From DAOTVX01 sp034436015 (GTDB lineage Bacteria; Chloroflexota; Anaerolineae; Anaerolineales; Villigracilaceae), in contig DAOTWG010000026.1 in NCBI GenBank assembly GCA_034436015.1, forward strand, positions 1 through 48,991: a stretch of DNA of 48,991 nucleotides, read 5' to 3'. Under the pieces are notes generated by a model. That model had not been told where the DNA came from, ran no database searches, and worked only from the letters and a program-made list of their open reading frames with translations. Positions within the stretch are counted from its first letter, which is position 1, and every line of letters starts with the position of its first letter. Shown here one piece after another: positions 39,824 to 48,849 of this stretch. The translations under genes and the position numbers were made by a program.

Positions 39824-42064
39824 TTAGCCGCCGCGTTCGCGCACCGCGCTCAGAACGTTCGGCACATTCTCCAGGCGGGTCAAAATGCGGCTCAACTGGT
39901 CAAGATCGCGAACATCAATGATTAGAAAGATGTTCGCGAGAGCCTTGCTGTAGTTCAGGTGTACATCACGAATGTTGATGTTTTCTTCATTGAGCAAGGC
40001 AGTGATGTCACTCATCAAGCCCTGGCGGTCGTAGGCGCGAATGCGTACCGGCACCGGATAGGTACGTACATCCTCGCCCCAGGAGACCCGGACCAGACGT
40101 TCGCGTTCCTGAATGCGCAGGATGTTCGGACAATCTTGGCGGTGTATGGTGGCGCCGCGCCCTCGCGTGATATAGCCAACGATGGGGTCGCCCGGAGTGG
40201 GATGGCAGCAGCGCCCTATACTGGTCATCAGGCCTTTGAGGCCCAAAACAGTAATGTTCCCATTCCCTTGCGAAGCGGCCTCGCTGCTTGGGGGCATGGC
40301 GACCAGCATATCGTCCGGCGGGCGTTTGGCTTCCAGCAGGCGATTGACCACACGCCCGATGGAGATGTCGCCGCAGCCAATACCGACGAAGAAATCTTCG
40401 ACACTTCGGTCGAAACTGGCGGCGAGTTTGTTCAGAGTTTCTTCATCCAGGTCGGGCAAGCCGAGTCGTTCCTTCTCTCGTTCCAGAATGGCCTTGCCTT
40501 GCGCCAGATTCTGTTGCCGGTCCTGTTTCTTGAACCAGGAACGAATCTTGGAGCGCGCGCGTTGCGTCTTGACCAGTCCCAGGGCGGGATTGAGCCAATC
40601 GCGGCTAGGGCCTCCTTGCTTGGTGGTCAGAATCTCGACCTGTTCGCCGGTTTTGAGTTCGTAGTTCAGCGGCACGAGTTTCCCGTTGACGCGCGCGCCG
40701 CGGCAACGGTTGCCGATGTTCGTGTGGACATGATAGGCGAAATCAATTGGCGTAGAGCCGGCCGGCAGGTCAATGATGTCGCCGCGCGGGGTGAAGACGT
40801 ACACGCGATCTTTGAAGACATCTGTCTTCATGCTCTCGACGAATTCCTGGGCGTCCTCCACTTCCTGACGCCACTCCATCAGCCGGCGCAACCAGTTGAT
40901 GCGTTCCGCGTAATGATCGGTTTTTCCCTTTTCCTTATAGCGCCAATGGGCCGCGATACCGAATTCGGCGTTCTCGTGCATTTCTGGCGTGCGGATTTGC
41001 ACCTCGACCGGTTTGCCGTCATCGTAGATGACGGCGGTGTGCAGGGACTGATAGAAGTTCTCTTTGGGCGCGGCGATGTAATCGTCAAATTCGCCGGGGA
41101 TAGGGCGCCAGTTGGTGTGAATCAGGCCGAGCGCGGCGTAACAGGCGGCTTCGTCCGGCACGATGATGCGGATGCCGCGCACGTCGCGTACCATGTCAAA
41201 CGAGCGTCCTTTCTCGACCATTTTTCGGTAGATGGAGTAAATGTGTTTCGGACGTCCTGTGATCTCGGCGGGGATGCCGGCGGAACGCATCAATTCGCCG
41301 ACGCGCGCGATGATTTTCTGAATTTGCGCCTCGCGCGCCTCTCGCCGTTCGGCGAGTTGTTCGGCAATTTCCTTGTATTTTTCGGGGTTGGTATAGCGGA
41401 AGGCAAGGTCTTCGAGTTCCCACTTGATTTGCCAGATGCCCAGGCGGTTGGCAAGCGGCGCGAAGATATCCAGCGTTTCCTGGGCGATCCGTCGGCGTTT
41501 GGGTTCGGGAAAGTGGCCCAGCGTGCGCATGTTGTGCAGGCGATCGGCGAGTTTGATGATGACGACGCGCACATCGTCGCCCATGGCCAGGAACGTCTTG
41601 CGCAGGGTTTCGTTCGCCAGCGCCCGCTTGCGCTCGCGCGCCATTTTCTCATCCTCGACGGTTCTGGGCAGAGAAGATGAATTGTTCAGCGCCGTTGCTT
41701 CTTCCTGATGTTCGCCGCGTGAGACGCGCGGCAACTGGGTCAATTTGGTCACGCTTTGCACGAGCCGGGCGATTTCCTCGCCGAATTCCTGTTGCAAATC
41801 GTCATAGGTGAGACTGGTATCCTCAATCGTATCATGCAGCAGACCGGCCGCGATGACTTCTGCCGGCATCTTTAGTTCACACAGGATACCGGCCACGGCC
41901 AGCAAATGGGTGATGTAGGGGTCGCCAGAGGCGCGTTTTTGGTCGGTGTGTGCTTTCTCGGCTACCTGGTAGGCGCGCTCAATCAAGGCTCGCTGCGCGG
42001 GCGTGCAATCCTCCGGAAAGAGTTCAAGCAGTTCCTCGAGATTGAGCGGTACGGCTGTCTTCAT
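39824..42064 (-). CDS. bifunctional (p)ppGpp synthase/hydrolase (RelA/SpoT family)
   Basis: 746 residues from ATG 42064. The HD hydrolase domain has GDPYITHLLAVA and GLLHDTIEDT, so the metal site looks intact. The synthetase domain contains SIYRKMVEKG and DVRGIRIIV. It is followed by TGS (VYVFTPRGDIIDLPAGSTPIDFAYHVHT), the helical/zinc-finger region and a C-terminal ACT domain. It makes and removes the alarmone (p)ppGpp in response to starvation. An upstream open extension to 42331 overlaps tlyA and is rejected. TTGACA-16-TAAAAT lies 7 nt before the ATG, so the mRNA is probably leaderless. It heads an operon with xseA, xseB and DUF212. Confidence 0.95.
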   Translation of the reverse strand: MKTAVPLNLEELLELFPEDCTPAQRALIERAYQVAEKAHTDQKRASGDPYITHLLAVAGILCELKMPAEVIAAGLLHDTIEDTSLTYDDLQQEFGEEIARLVQSVTKLTQLPRVSRGEHQEEATALNNSSSLPRTVEDEKMARERKRALANETLRKTFLAMGDDVRVVIIKLADRLHNMRTLGHFPEPKRRRIAQETLDIFAPLANRLGIWQIKWELEDLAFRYTNPEKYKEIAEQLAERREAREAQIQKIIARVGELMRSAGIPAEITGRPKHIYSIYRKMVEKGRSFDMVRDVRGIRIIVPDEAACYAALGLIHTNWRPIPGEFDDYIAAPKENFYQSLHTAVIYDDGKPVEVQIRTPEMHENAEFGIAAHWRYKEKGKTDHYAERINWLRRLMEWRQEVEDAQEFVESMKTDVFKDRVYVFTPRGDIIDLPAGSTPIDFAYHVHTNIGNRCRGARVNGKLVPLNYELKTGEQVEILTTKQGGPSRDWLNPALGLVKTQRARSKIRSWFKKQDRQQNLAQGKAILEREKERLGLPDLDEETLNKLAASFDRSVEDFFVGIGCGDISIGRVVNRLLEAKRPPDDMLVAMPPSSEAASQGNGNITVLGLKGLMTSIGRCCHPTPGDPIVGYITRGRGATIHRQDCPNILRIQERERLVRVSWGEDVRTYPVPVRIRAYDRQGLMSDITALLNEENINIRDVHLNYSKALANIFLIIDVRDLDQLSRILTRLENVPNVLSAVRERGG

Positions 42065-42071
42065 GCCTTCA

Positions 42072-42099
42072 ATTTTAGTCCAACTGGTGGGCTTGTCAA
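42072..42099 (-). promoter_or_regulatory. promoter of the relA/spoT operon
   Basis: TTGACA (42094-42099) and TAAAAT (42072-42077) with a 16-base spacer, then 7 nt to ATG 42064. This is a near-consensus promoter placing the transcript start at the start codon. GAAGG directly before the ATG is too close to act as a ribosome-binding site. Confidence 0.75.
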
Positions 42100-42128
42100 A
42101 CGCCGTGGGATTGCGCCTTCTGTGCAGG

Positions 42129-42157
42129 TTGCGAAAACGCTTCTTTTGCAGTATAAG
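42129..42157 (+). promoter_or_regulatory. promoter of tlyA
   Basis: TTGCGA (42129-42134), 17 bases, TATAAG (42152-42157). The predicted start near 42164 gives an 18-base leader carrying GGAGGAGGA. It is divergent from the relA promoter, with about 30 bases between the -35 boxes. Confidence 0.6.
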
Positions 42158-42181
42158 TGCGAGGGAGACAGCGGAGGAGGA

Positions 42182-42973
42182 GTGACGACGATACGTTTGG
42201 ATTTGTTGCTCGTGGAGCGAGGTTTGGTTGAGAGTCGCGCCAGAGCGCAGGCGATGATTCTGGCGGGCGAGGTGCGTGTAGAGGGTCAGGTGATCACGCG
42301 CCCGTCGGCTCGCGTCGCGGCGGAGTCTCATGTGGTTGTGGAACGCGGCCCGCGCTTCGTATCACGCGGCGGCGAGAAGTTGGAGGCGGCTCTGGCGGCA
42401 TTTCCTGTGGTGGTCGAGGGACGGATTTGCGCGGATGTGGGAGCCTCGACCGGCGGATTTACCGATTGTCTGCTTCAGCACGGCGCGGCGCGCGTCTATG
42501 CGGTTGATGTTGGCAAGGGCTTGCTCGCTTGGAAACTGCGCAACGATCCACGTGTTGTTGTGTTGGAGAAAACGAACGCTCGTTATCTGGAAAGCCTGCC
42601 CGAGCCGATCTCACTGGCGACGATAGACGTTTCGTTTATTTCCCTTAAAGTATTGCTGCCGGTCGTAGCGCGCTGGTTTGTGACTGGCTCGCCGGCGGGG
42701 GAAATCGTGGCCCTTGTCAAACCTCAGTTCGAGGCCGGCAGGCGGGAGGCAGCGCGCGGCCGGGGTGTCATTCGCGATCCGTCCGTGCATCGTCGTGTCC
42801 TGCTGGAGGTGATGGCCTGTGCGCGTGAGTGTGGTTTCGCTCCGCATGGCCTGATGCGCAGTCCGCTTTTGGGGCCGAGGGGCAACGAGGAGTTCTTGCT
42901 CTGGCTGAGCGGGGGGAAAGAGGGAGAGCGCCTCGAAACGCTCGTGGAACGACTCGCTCTTCTTCCTTCCTGA
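42182..42973 (+). CDS. tlyA: TlyA-family S4-domain RNA methyltransferase
   Basis: 263 residues from GTG 42182, which has GGAGGAGG just upstream; the frame stays open across the relA start but without support. The N-terminal S4 RNA-binding domain (IRLDLLLVERGLVESRARAQAMILAGEVRVEG) is followed by an FtsJ-like methyltransferase (CADVGASTGGFTDCLLQHGA, VYAVDVGKGLL, ATIDVSFISLKVLLP, ALVKPQFEAGR). Relatives are 2'-O-methyltransferases acting on rRNA and are often misnamed hemolysin A. Confidence 0.92.
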   Translation: MTTIRLDLLLVERGLVESRARAQAMILAGEVRVEGQVITRPSARVAAESHVVVERGPRFVSRGGEKLEAALAAFPVVVEGRICADVGASTGGFTDCLLQHGAARVYAVDVGKGLLAWKLRNDPRVVVLEKTNARYLESLPEPISLATIDVSFISLKVLLPVVARWFVTGSPAGEIVALVKPQFEAGRREAARGRGVIRDPSVHRRVLLEVMACARECGFAPHGLMRSPLLGPRGNEEFLLWLSGGKEGERLETLVERLALLPS

Positions 42974-43018
42974 TTTTTCCATTCGTTGTTCCATTGTCCA
43001 CCATCTCTTCTATCTGCC

Positions 43019-43047
43019 TGGTCAGAACCGCCCTTTCCGTTTATACT
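43019..43047 (+). promoter_or_regulatory. promoter of pyrD
   Basis: TGGTCA (43019-43024), 17 bases, TATACT (43042-43047), then only 9 nt to ATG 43057. No ribosome-binding site is present, so the transcript would start at or just before the ATG. Confidence 0.55.
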
Positions 43048-43056
43048 TTTTGCGCC

Positions 43057-44082
43057 ATGTACCGTTTCGTGCGCTCTCTATTCTTTCGTCTGGAAGCGGA
43101 AACCGCGCATGACTTGACGCTGCTTGCCGTGCGCTGGGCGGGCGCGTTGCCGCTATCTCGCTGGGTTTTGGAAGCATGTTTTGCGGCACCGGCCTGCCCG
43201 GTGAAAGCGTTTGGACTAACGTTCCGTAACCCGGTCGGTCTGGCGGCCGGCTATGACAAGGATGCCCTGGCTGTGCGCGGCCTGGCGACGTTGGGATTCG
43301 GGCACATTGAGGTCGGCACGGTAACCCCGCTTCCGCAAGGCGGCAATCCACGTCCACGCTTGTTCCGTCTTGTGGAGGATGAGGCAGTCGTTAATCGCAT
43401 GGGTTTCCCCAGTCAAGGAGCAGAGCGCGTCGTAGAGCGATTGCGGCGTTTACCTCCGCGCGGCCGTCGTACATTCGTTCTGGGTGTAAATCTGGGGAAG
43501 AACAAAGAAACGCCGCTGGAACAAGCTGCGGGCGACTACCTGACCTTATTGCGCCTCTTTGCTCCCCTGGCCGACTATCTGGTCATCAACGTTTCCTCGC
43601 CGAATACGCTTGGTCTGCGGCAATTACAAGCGCGTCGGATGTTAGAAGATTTATTGCAAGAGGTACGGACAGCTCGGCGGTCGTTGCCCGTCTCGCCGCC
43701 TGTTCTGGTCAAATTGGCGCCCGACTTGAGCGATGCCGAATTGGATGACGCGCTGGCGGCTTTGGTGGTTTTCGACATCGATGGAGTCGTGTTGACGAAT
43801 ACCACCCTGGCGCGAGAGGAGTTGAAGTCGCCTTGTCGGGGGGAAAGCGGAGGCTTGAGCGGACGTCCTCTTGGAACACGCAGCGAAGCTTTCTTGAAGA
43901 AAGCTGCGCGGCGTTTGAACGGTCGTTTGCCTATTATCAGCGTGGGCGGCATCATGACGCCGCAAGATGCTCTGCGCCGGCTCGAACTGGGCGCAACGCT
44001 GGTACAGGTCTATACAGGCCTGGTGTATGCGGGGCCGATGCTGGTGAGAAAAATTGTGAGACACTGTCGGAGAGACCTATGA
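43057..44082 (+). CDS. pyrD: dihydroorotate dehydrogenase (quinone), class 2
   Basis: 341 residues from ATG 43057. The N-terminal amphipathic helices (YRFVRSLFFRLEAETAHDLTLL) are typical of membrane-associated class 2 enzymes. FMN/substrate motifs are NPVGLAAGYDKD, EVGTVTPLPQGGNPRPRLFRL, NRMGFPSQGA, LVINVSSPNTLGLR, VLTNTT and PIISVGGI. It oxidises dihydroorotate to orotate in pyrimidine synthesis and passes electrons to quinone. The frame runs 76 codons further upstream through tlyA and the promoter, which is rejected. Its stop overlaps the next start (ATGA). Confidence 0.95.
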   Translation: MYRFVRSLFFRLEAETAHDLTLLAVRWAGALPLSRWVLEACFAAPACPVKAFGLTFRNPVGLAAGYDKDALAVRGLATLGFGHIEVGTVTPLPQGGNPRPRLFRLVEDEAVVNRMGFPSQGAERVVERLRRLPPRGRRTFVLGVNLGKNKETPLEQAAGDYLTLLRLFAPLADYLVINVSSPNTLGLRQLQARRMLEDLLQEVRTARRSLPVSPPVLVKLAPDLSDAELDDALAALVVFDIDGVVLTNTTLAREELKSPCRGESGGLSGRPLGTRSEAFLKKAARRLNGRLPIISVGGIMTPQDALRRLELGATLVQVYTGLVYAGPMLVRKIVRHCRRDL

Positions 44083-44771
44083 GACGAAATAAGTTTCTCA
44101 TCTGGAGGAGTAGGATTGCTAGCGTTCTCGCAGGATTTGGGTTGACTGCTTGCGTGTCGGCAGGAAACTTTACTGCCCTGACGCCCCTGCCGACGATGGA
44201 GGGCGCCATTCCGCTTATGATAGCCACGGAAGCCTTGGACTCGCTGACAACATTTCGTTATGTGACCGACGGCAAGGTTGTTGCCGCAAGCGGTGAGAGC
44301 GTGTATCATGTGGATGGAATGTACCAGCGCGAGGGGCGCGCCTGGCGCGCGCATTGCACCTTGATTGCCAATGGGCAAGAGGCTGCCCTGGAGATCTATT
44401 CGACCGAAAGTCGTCTGTGGTGGTCGGCTCCTGGTTCGGACGAATGGCAGGCTGTCACGCGCTGGCCAGCCTTTCGCCAAGTCGCAGAGGATTCTGGCCC
44501 TTTCGCCTATTGGCCGGTGCCGATTGAGTATCTCCCCGGCATGCCTCAGGCGGAGACGCGTCAGGTGGATGGCCTGGCGTGCAGCGATTACCTCTTCAAG
44601 CCTTATGATGGTTCTAAGGACGCCGAGTTGCGTCTTTGCCTGACCCCGGATACGAGTGTTCCTCTACGGATGGAGTATGTGTTGCGGGAGAGAGGGCGTC
44701 AGATTCACGTTGTGCGTGAGTTCGTGGATATCAATGACCCTCAAATGGTGGTCCCGTCGCCGTTTGAATAA
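44079..44771 (+). CDS. lipoprotein of unknown function
   Basis: 230 residues. A basic N-terminus (MRRNKFLIWRSR) and hydrophobic stretch end in a lipobox (GFGLTAC, about residues 19-25). The mature part is beta-rich, with repeated strands such as VVAASGESVYHVDGMYQ and LEIYSTESRLWWSA. This shape recalls LppX/LolA-like lipid-carrier folds (an outside guess, not a match). It is coupled to pyrD by a four-base overlap, although the functions seem unrelated. Confidence 0.7.
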   Translation: MRRNKFLIWRSRIASVLAGFGLTACVSAGNFTALTPLPTMEGAIPLMIATEALDSLTTFRYVTDGKVVAASGESVYHVDGMYQREGRAWRAHCTLIANGQEAALEIYSTESRLWWSAPGSDEWQAVTRWPAFRQVAEDSGPFAYWPVPIEYLPGMPQAETRQVDGLACSDYLFKPYDGSKDAELRLCLTPDTSVPLRMEYVLRERGRQIHVVREFVDINDPQMVVPSPFE

Positions 44772-44819
44772 CGCCTCTTTGGAGCCCCCTGGGGGTTAAG
44801 GACAGCAAAGGAGAAGAGC

Positions 44820-45836
44820 ATGCACCTTGTCACCGGCGCTACCGGCCATATCGGAAACGTGCTCGTTCGTCAACTGCTGGCGCGCGGGGAGCGTGTGCGC
44901 GTGCTAGTGCGCCCAGGGCGTCCGTTGATTGCTCTGGATGGCTTGTGCGTAGAACTTGCGTATGGCGATGTGCTGGACTTCGAGACGCTCGCGCAGGCCG
45001 TGGAGGGGGTGGATGTTGTCTATCATCTAGCAGCACGCGTTTGTCTGACTTCCTGGTCAGACCCTTTGACGGAACGAGTTAACCTGGAAGGGACGCGCAA
45101 CGTCCTCGCTGCCTGCCAGGCGACCTGGGGAAAAGGATGGAGCGGGCGGGTGGTCTATGCGAGTTCTGTATATGCTTTGCGCCCTCTCTCGGACGGAACA
45201 ATTGACGAACGTTTGCCTTTTGACTCGCAGGCGGCGCGCGGGACATACGACCGTTCGAAGGCGGCCGCCAGTTTGGAAGTTCAGCGCGCAGCCGCGGATT
45301 GGCTGGACGCGGTTATCGTCTGTCCTACCGCCGTGGTGGGGCCATACGATTTTCACGAGTCGGAGGCCGGACGCGGCATTCGGTATGCGATGAGGCCGGG
45401 CATCAAGTTTTATGTGGATGGCGCATACGATTTTGTGGATGTGCGCGATGTGGCGCTCGGCTGTATTCTGGCTGCGGAACGCGGACGGAGGGGGGAGAAG
45501 TACATCCTGGGCGGAGAGCGACTGTCGGTGCGCGCGGCGATGGAAACAGCTGCGCGGACGGCCGGTGTTCCGAGCTGGTTAACGCGCGTTCCCGATTGGT
45601 TGGCGGATGCCGCCGCGGAGATTTTGCCCGTGTTTTCAGAACGCCCTCTGGTCACGCCATATGCACTGGCCGCCGTGCGGAGCAACTCGCATATCAGCCA
45701 TGCCAAGGCCGAACACGAACTCGGCTTTCGTCCACGCTCGGCGCGACAGGCCATTGTGGATGCTGTGCGCTGGCAGCAAGGCCGGGAAAAGCCCCTTGCA
45801 GAACGTTCCTCCGTTTTAGCAGAAACCGTTTTCTGA
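44820..45836 (+). CDS. NAD-dependent epimerase/dehydratase (extended SDR)
   Basis: 338 residues. The Rossmann motif LVTGATGHIGNVL is at residues 3-15. YHLAARV and a YDRSK (YxxxK) catalytic pair (about residue 140) identify an extended short-chain dehydrogenase. The pattern is closest to 3-beta-hydroxysteroid dehydrogenase/dihydroflavonol reductase-like members; a nucleotide-sugar substrate is also possible. AAGGAGAAG precedes the ATG. It is 48 bases after the lipoprotein gene, and CCCCCTGGGGG in that gap has no T-run. Confidence 0.88.
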   Translation: MHLVTGATGHIGNVLVRQLLARGERVRVLVRPGRPLIALDGLCVELAYGDVLDFETLAQAVEGVDVVYHLAARVCLTSWSDPLTERVNLEGTRNVLAACQATWGKGWSGRVVYASSVYALRPLSDGTIDERLPFDSQAARGTYDRSKAAASLEVQRAAADWLDAVIVCPTAVVGPYDFHESEAGRGIRYAMRPGIKFYVDGAYDFVDVRDVALGCILAAERGRRGEKYILGGERLSVRAAMETAARTAGVPSWLTRVPDWLADAAAEILPVFSERPLVTPYALAAVRSNSHISHAKAEHELGFRPRSARQAIVDAVRWQQGREKPLAERSSVLAETVF

Positions 45837-45850
45837 ACGCAGATTTTTTT
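45812..45850 (+). terminator. possible terminator of the SDR gene
   Basis: CGTT/AACG and CAGAAA/TTTCTG can form a stem with small bulges at 45812-45839, overlapping the SDR stop codon. Seven T residues follow at 45844-45850. The stem is AT-rich and imperfect. Confidence 0.35.
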
Positions 45851-45984
45851 GTGGCAAAGGCTGGCAAATTGTGTCATGGCAAGAGGAGCGAACGTTTACC
45901 TGGCGGGAGGCCGATTTGGCGACCGCTTCGCCCGGCGATGACCGCGCCAGTCCGTTTGCCTTTCTGCGGGCAAAGCAATACGCA

Positions 45985-48561
45985 CTATGGGGAAAGCGCC
46001 TTGAGGGCTTCGGCGACGGCTTCGTTCAGGCTCAGGGCGTTCCCCTCGTCCCACGCCTGTTGCCAGCGCTCATGCCCCAATGTGGATTCCAGGCTAAGGA
46101 AGCGTTGTTCGGTGTAGGTGTTGCGGAAACCAGGTGGCCAGAGCATACCACTGAAGCTGCGCACGGCATTGGCCGCGCCCCATAACCGCGCGGCGGCCTC
46201 GGTATCTCCCGCATGCGCCGCTACTTCTGCTGCGCGTTCGATTCCCCAGGCAATTCCCCAGTAATCTTTCAGATCATGCGCTCGCCCCAAGTTTTCGCGG
46301 TAGAGAGCCATGGCTTCCATGTGTTGCCCTTGACCGAACAGCGCCGCGCCAAGGTATAACTTCAAACTGACGATTTGCGTTTGATCGCCTAGCGACTCGT
46401 ACAGAGTCAAGGCTTGCTGATAGAAGTGTTGCGCCTGTGCATAGTCTTCTTGTTGCAAGGCCGTATGCCCCAGGAACATTAACGCCTCGGCGTGGGCCCA
46501 TTTCTGCTCTAATCGTTGGAACGCTTCGCGGCTGCGGGAGAAATAGAACTTTGCCTGCTCAAAATTGCCGCTTTCCAGAGCGTTGACTCCCATATGTTCC
46601 CACGCCCAGGCCACGTTTTCCCAATCTTCCAGAGCCTGGAACGTGGAAAGACATTCTTCGAAAGCATGTTGCGCCTGATCGAAGGCGCCAAGCGCGCGCT
46701 CAATAGCTCCGATCCCTAACAGACAAAGGCCATAGTAACGCTGTTCGTTCAAGCGACGTGCGGTCTCCACGCCCTCCTCAAAGCGAAGCCGGGCGACATC
46801 CAACGCGCCGCTGACCATGCCTAGCCAGCCGGCACCCCAGAGTGCCTTGCAGCGCGCGAGTGAAACATCGCCCTCCGATCCCTCCAAAATTGTGTTCAAC
46901 CATCGTTGCCCTTCTTCCACATGGCCGTGAATTTGCCAGAATCGCCAGATGGCGCCCGCAATGCGTAAAGCGCTTTCGTAGTCCCCACTATCAATCGCCC
47001 AGCGCAGCGCCGTGCGCAGGTTGTTGTGTTCGACATCTAACCTGTGCAACCAGGCAGGAGTGATCGCCGCGCCGCCTTCCGCCTCCAGCGCCTCGACGAA
47101 GTCACGATAATAGTAAAGATGACGTCGTCTTGCCGTTTCCTCCTGACCACTTACCCGCAGTCGTTCCAGAGCGTAGTTGCGTAAAATCTCAAGCAGACTG
47201 AAGCGCGGTTCGTTGTTGATGGTCGTCTGACGTTGCAGCATACTTTTGTCTATGAGGGAAGCCAGCAGCTCGATGATAATAGATGTGGAAGCAGCGCGAC
47301 TGCTGGTAGACCATATAGCTTGCGCCGCCTCCAGGGTAAATCCACCTGAGAAGACACCTAAGTGCGCGTACAGCGATTGCTCGTCTGCACTGAGCAGACG
47401 GTAACTCCAGTCAATCGTATCGTGTATGCTTTGATGGCGCGGTAGGACATCTACGTTTCTATCACTCAACACCGTCAACGCGTGGTTCAGTTCCTTGAGC
47501 AAGGCAGTCGGAGAGAACAACTTGATGCGCGCCGCGGCAAGCTCGATAGCAAGCGGCACTCCTTCCAGATGGACACAAATTTCGGCAATGGCTCGCGCGT
47601 TCTCGGGAGTGATCTCAAAATTGCTTTGCACCATGCGCGCTCGTGTCAGGAACAGCGACACGGAAGGCGATTGAGCAAGCGCTTCAGGGGATGGCAGGCG
47701 TTCTAGATCGGGGATGGCCAGAGGGGGGACGTTGAACTCGAACTCGCCGTATAGGTGCAGAATGTTGCGGCTGGTCACCAGAATCTTAAGACGAGGAGCA
47801 TCGCTCAGCAGGCGATGGAGGAGGGGAGCAGCGTCGATGACCTGTTCGAAGTTATCCAGCACAAGCAAAAGATGCTTGTTCCGCAGATGTTCTTTCAGCA
47901 CCTCATAGCCGACATGATTTTCTGCTTTGATGTTGAGCGATTGAGCAATCGTAGAAGCGACTAAGTCGGCTTCGGCGAGTGTTCCTAGCGAGACCAGGAA
48001 TACCCCGTCCTGGAAATGCGGCGACAGATCCGCGGCGGCCTGAATCGCGAGTCGAGTCTTGCCGATTCCTCCTGGGCCGGTGATTGTCAGGAGACGAACG
48101 TTTTCTTGCAGCAACAGAGAGCGGATCGTTCGTAGCTCTTCCTCCCGTCCAATGATGGGGAGATAAGGCGTGGGTAGATTCGTGCGGGCGCGAAGCGTGT
48201 CCTCTTCCCCGGCGGTCGTTGGTCGTTCTAGGAGATGGGCATTGAGGACGGCCGCCAGTGAGCGAAGCAGCGACGAGCGATAGCGCACGAAGGTCGCTAC
48301 GCTGACGTGAAGCATAAGCGCATATTCTTGCAGACTGGCCCCCGGTTTATCGAGCAGGATTTTCAAAGTTTTGCGTTGTTTTTCGGAGAGCGGCAGCCCG
48401 CGCAGCATGTTGTAGATATTGTTAAGCCCCCCTTGCTGGCGAATCCATTCGCTGTAGGCTTGGTCTTCCAGAAGTGTTTCTGGCTCGAGCAACAGGGCCT
48501 TGACGCGTTCTTCCTCCCAACGCAGATAGGTGCTTGCTGAGGAGCCCGGTGCTCTATTCAT
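45985..48561 (-). CDS. NB-ARC ATPase / TPR transcriptional regulator
   Basis: 858 residues from ATG 48561, which has GGAGGAGG upstream. The N-terminal region has a helix-turn-helix-like segment (SEKQRKTLKILLDKPGASLQEYALMLHVSVATFVRYRSSL, about residues 60-100, given in parts). It is followed by an NB-ARC domain with Walker A TGPGGIGKTRLA, Walker B LLLVLDNFEQV, ILVTSRN and the GVPLAIELAAARI (GLPL) motif. After a winged-helix-like region, many TPR-like repeats occupy about residues 560-830 (ALEDWENVAWAWEHMGVNAL, LMFLGHTALQQEDYAQAQHF). This is the architecture of signal-responsive regulators such as MalT/AfsR-like proteins. It is divergent from a secreted carbohydrate-binding protein whose expression it may control. 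Positions 45851-45984 after its stop hold no gene. Confidence 0.85.
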   Translation of the reverse strand: MNRAPGSSASTYLRWEEERVKALLLEPETLLEDQAYSEWIRQQGGLNNIYNMLRGLPLSEKQRKTLKILLDKPGASLQEYALMLHVSVATFVRYRSSLLRSLAAVLNAHLLERPTTAGEEDTLRARTNLPTPYLPIIGREEELRTIRSLLLQENVRLLTITGPGGIGKTRLAIQAAADLSPHFQDGVFLVSLGTLAEADLVASTIAQSLNIKAENHVGYEVLKEHLRNKHLLLVLDNFEQVIDAAPLLHRLLSDAPRLKILVTSRNILHLYGEFEFNVPPLAIPDLERLPSPEALAQSPSVSLFLTRARMVQSNFEITPENARAIAEICVHLEGVPLAIELAAARIKLFSPTALLKELNHALTVLSDRNVDVLPRHQSIHDTIDWSYRLLSADEQSLYAHLGVFSGGFTLEAAQAIWSTSSRAASTSIIIELLASLIDKSMLQRQTTINNEPRFSLLEILRNYALERLRVSGQEETARRRHLYYYRDFVEALEAEGGAAITPAWLHRLDVEHNNLRTALRWAIDSGDYESALRIAGAIWRFWQIHGHVEEGQRWLNTILEGSEGDVSLARCKALWGAGWLGMVSGALDVARLRFEEGVETARRLNEQRYYGLCLLGIGAIERALGAFDQAQHAFEECLSTFQALEDWENVAWAWEHMGVNALESGNFEQAKFYFSRSREAFQRLEQKWAHAEALMFLGHTALQQEDYAQAQHFYQQALTLYESLGDQTQIVSLKLYLGAALFGQGQHMEAMALYRENLGRAHDLKDYWGIAWGIERAAEVAAHAGDTEAAARLWGAANAVRSFSGMLWPPGFRNTYTEQRFLSLESTLGHERWQQAWDEGNALSLNEAVAEALKALSP

Positions 48562-48849
48562 GGATTCCTCCTCCTGTCTCAAGGAAACGAGTCGGTGAAT
48601 AATCGAGGACCTCTACAACCCTTTCCCCGACAATCGCTGTGCTTGAGCAAGATTTGCGCTACTTATGAGCAAGTCGTTGACAACAAGTAGTATAAGATGA
48701 AGAAGAGAGAAAATCGAGATAACCTGCTTACATCATAACACAGAAGCAAAGTAGAACAAGTTGTTTGCAAGACCTGCTCAAAAATTGCAAGGAATTTACA
48801 ATGTTTTTGTAGTGCTCTTGCCCTTATTCTGGGAACTGAGGAGGCTGAC
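48562..48849. promoter_or_regulatory. divergent regulatory region of the NB-ARC regulator and the secreted protein
   Basis: 288 AT-rich bases without a gene. TGAGCAAG occurs as a direct repeat at 48644-48651 and 48666-48673 (22 bases apart, two helical turns). A near match in reverse orientation lies at 48773-48780. A candidate promoter for the rightward gene is TTGCAA (48785-48790), 17 bases, TGTAGT (48808-48813). Confidence 0.4.

Noticed and set aside
39959..41680. 573-codon open frame on the plus strand opposite relA/spoT
   Set aside because: It is fully antisense to a gene with complete family motifs, its translation has no recognisable domain, and such shadows are common with this base composition.
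42065..42331. N-terminal extension of relA/spoT into tlyA
   Set aside because: The family N-terminus matches ATG 42064 and the promoter lies directly upstream of it.
42829..43056. N-terminal extension of pyrD
   Set aside because: It overlaps tlyA in another frame and contains the promoter; the family begins at MYRFVR.
44785..44795. CCCCCTGGGGG palindrome as a terminator between the lipoprotein and SDR genes
   Set aside because: There is no usable loop and no T-run, and it lies just before a ribosome-binding site.
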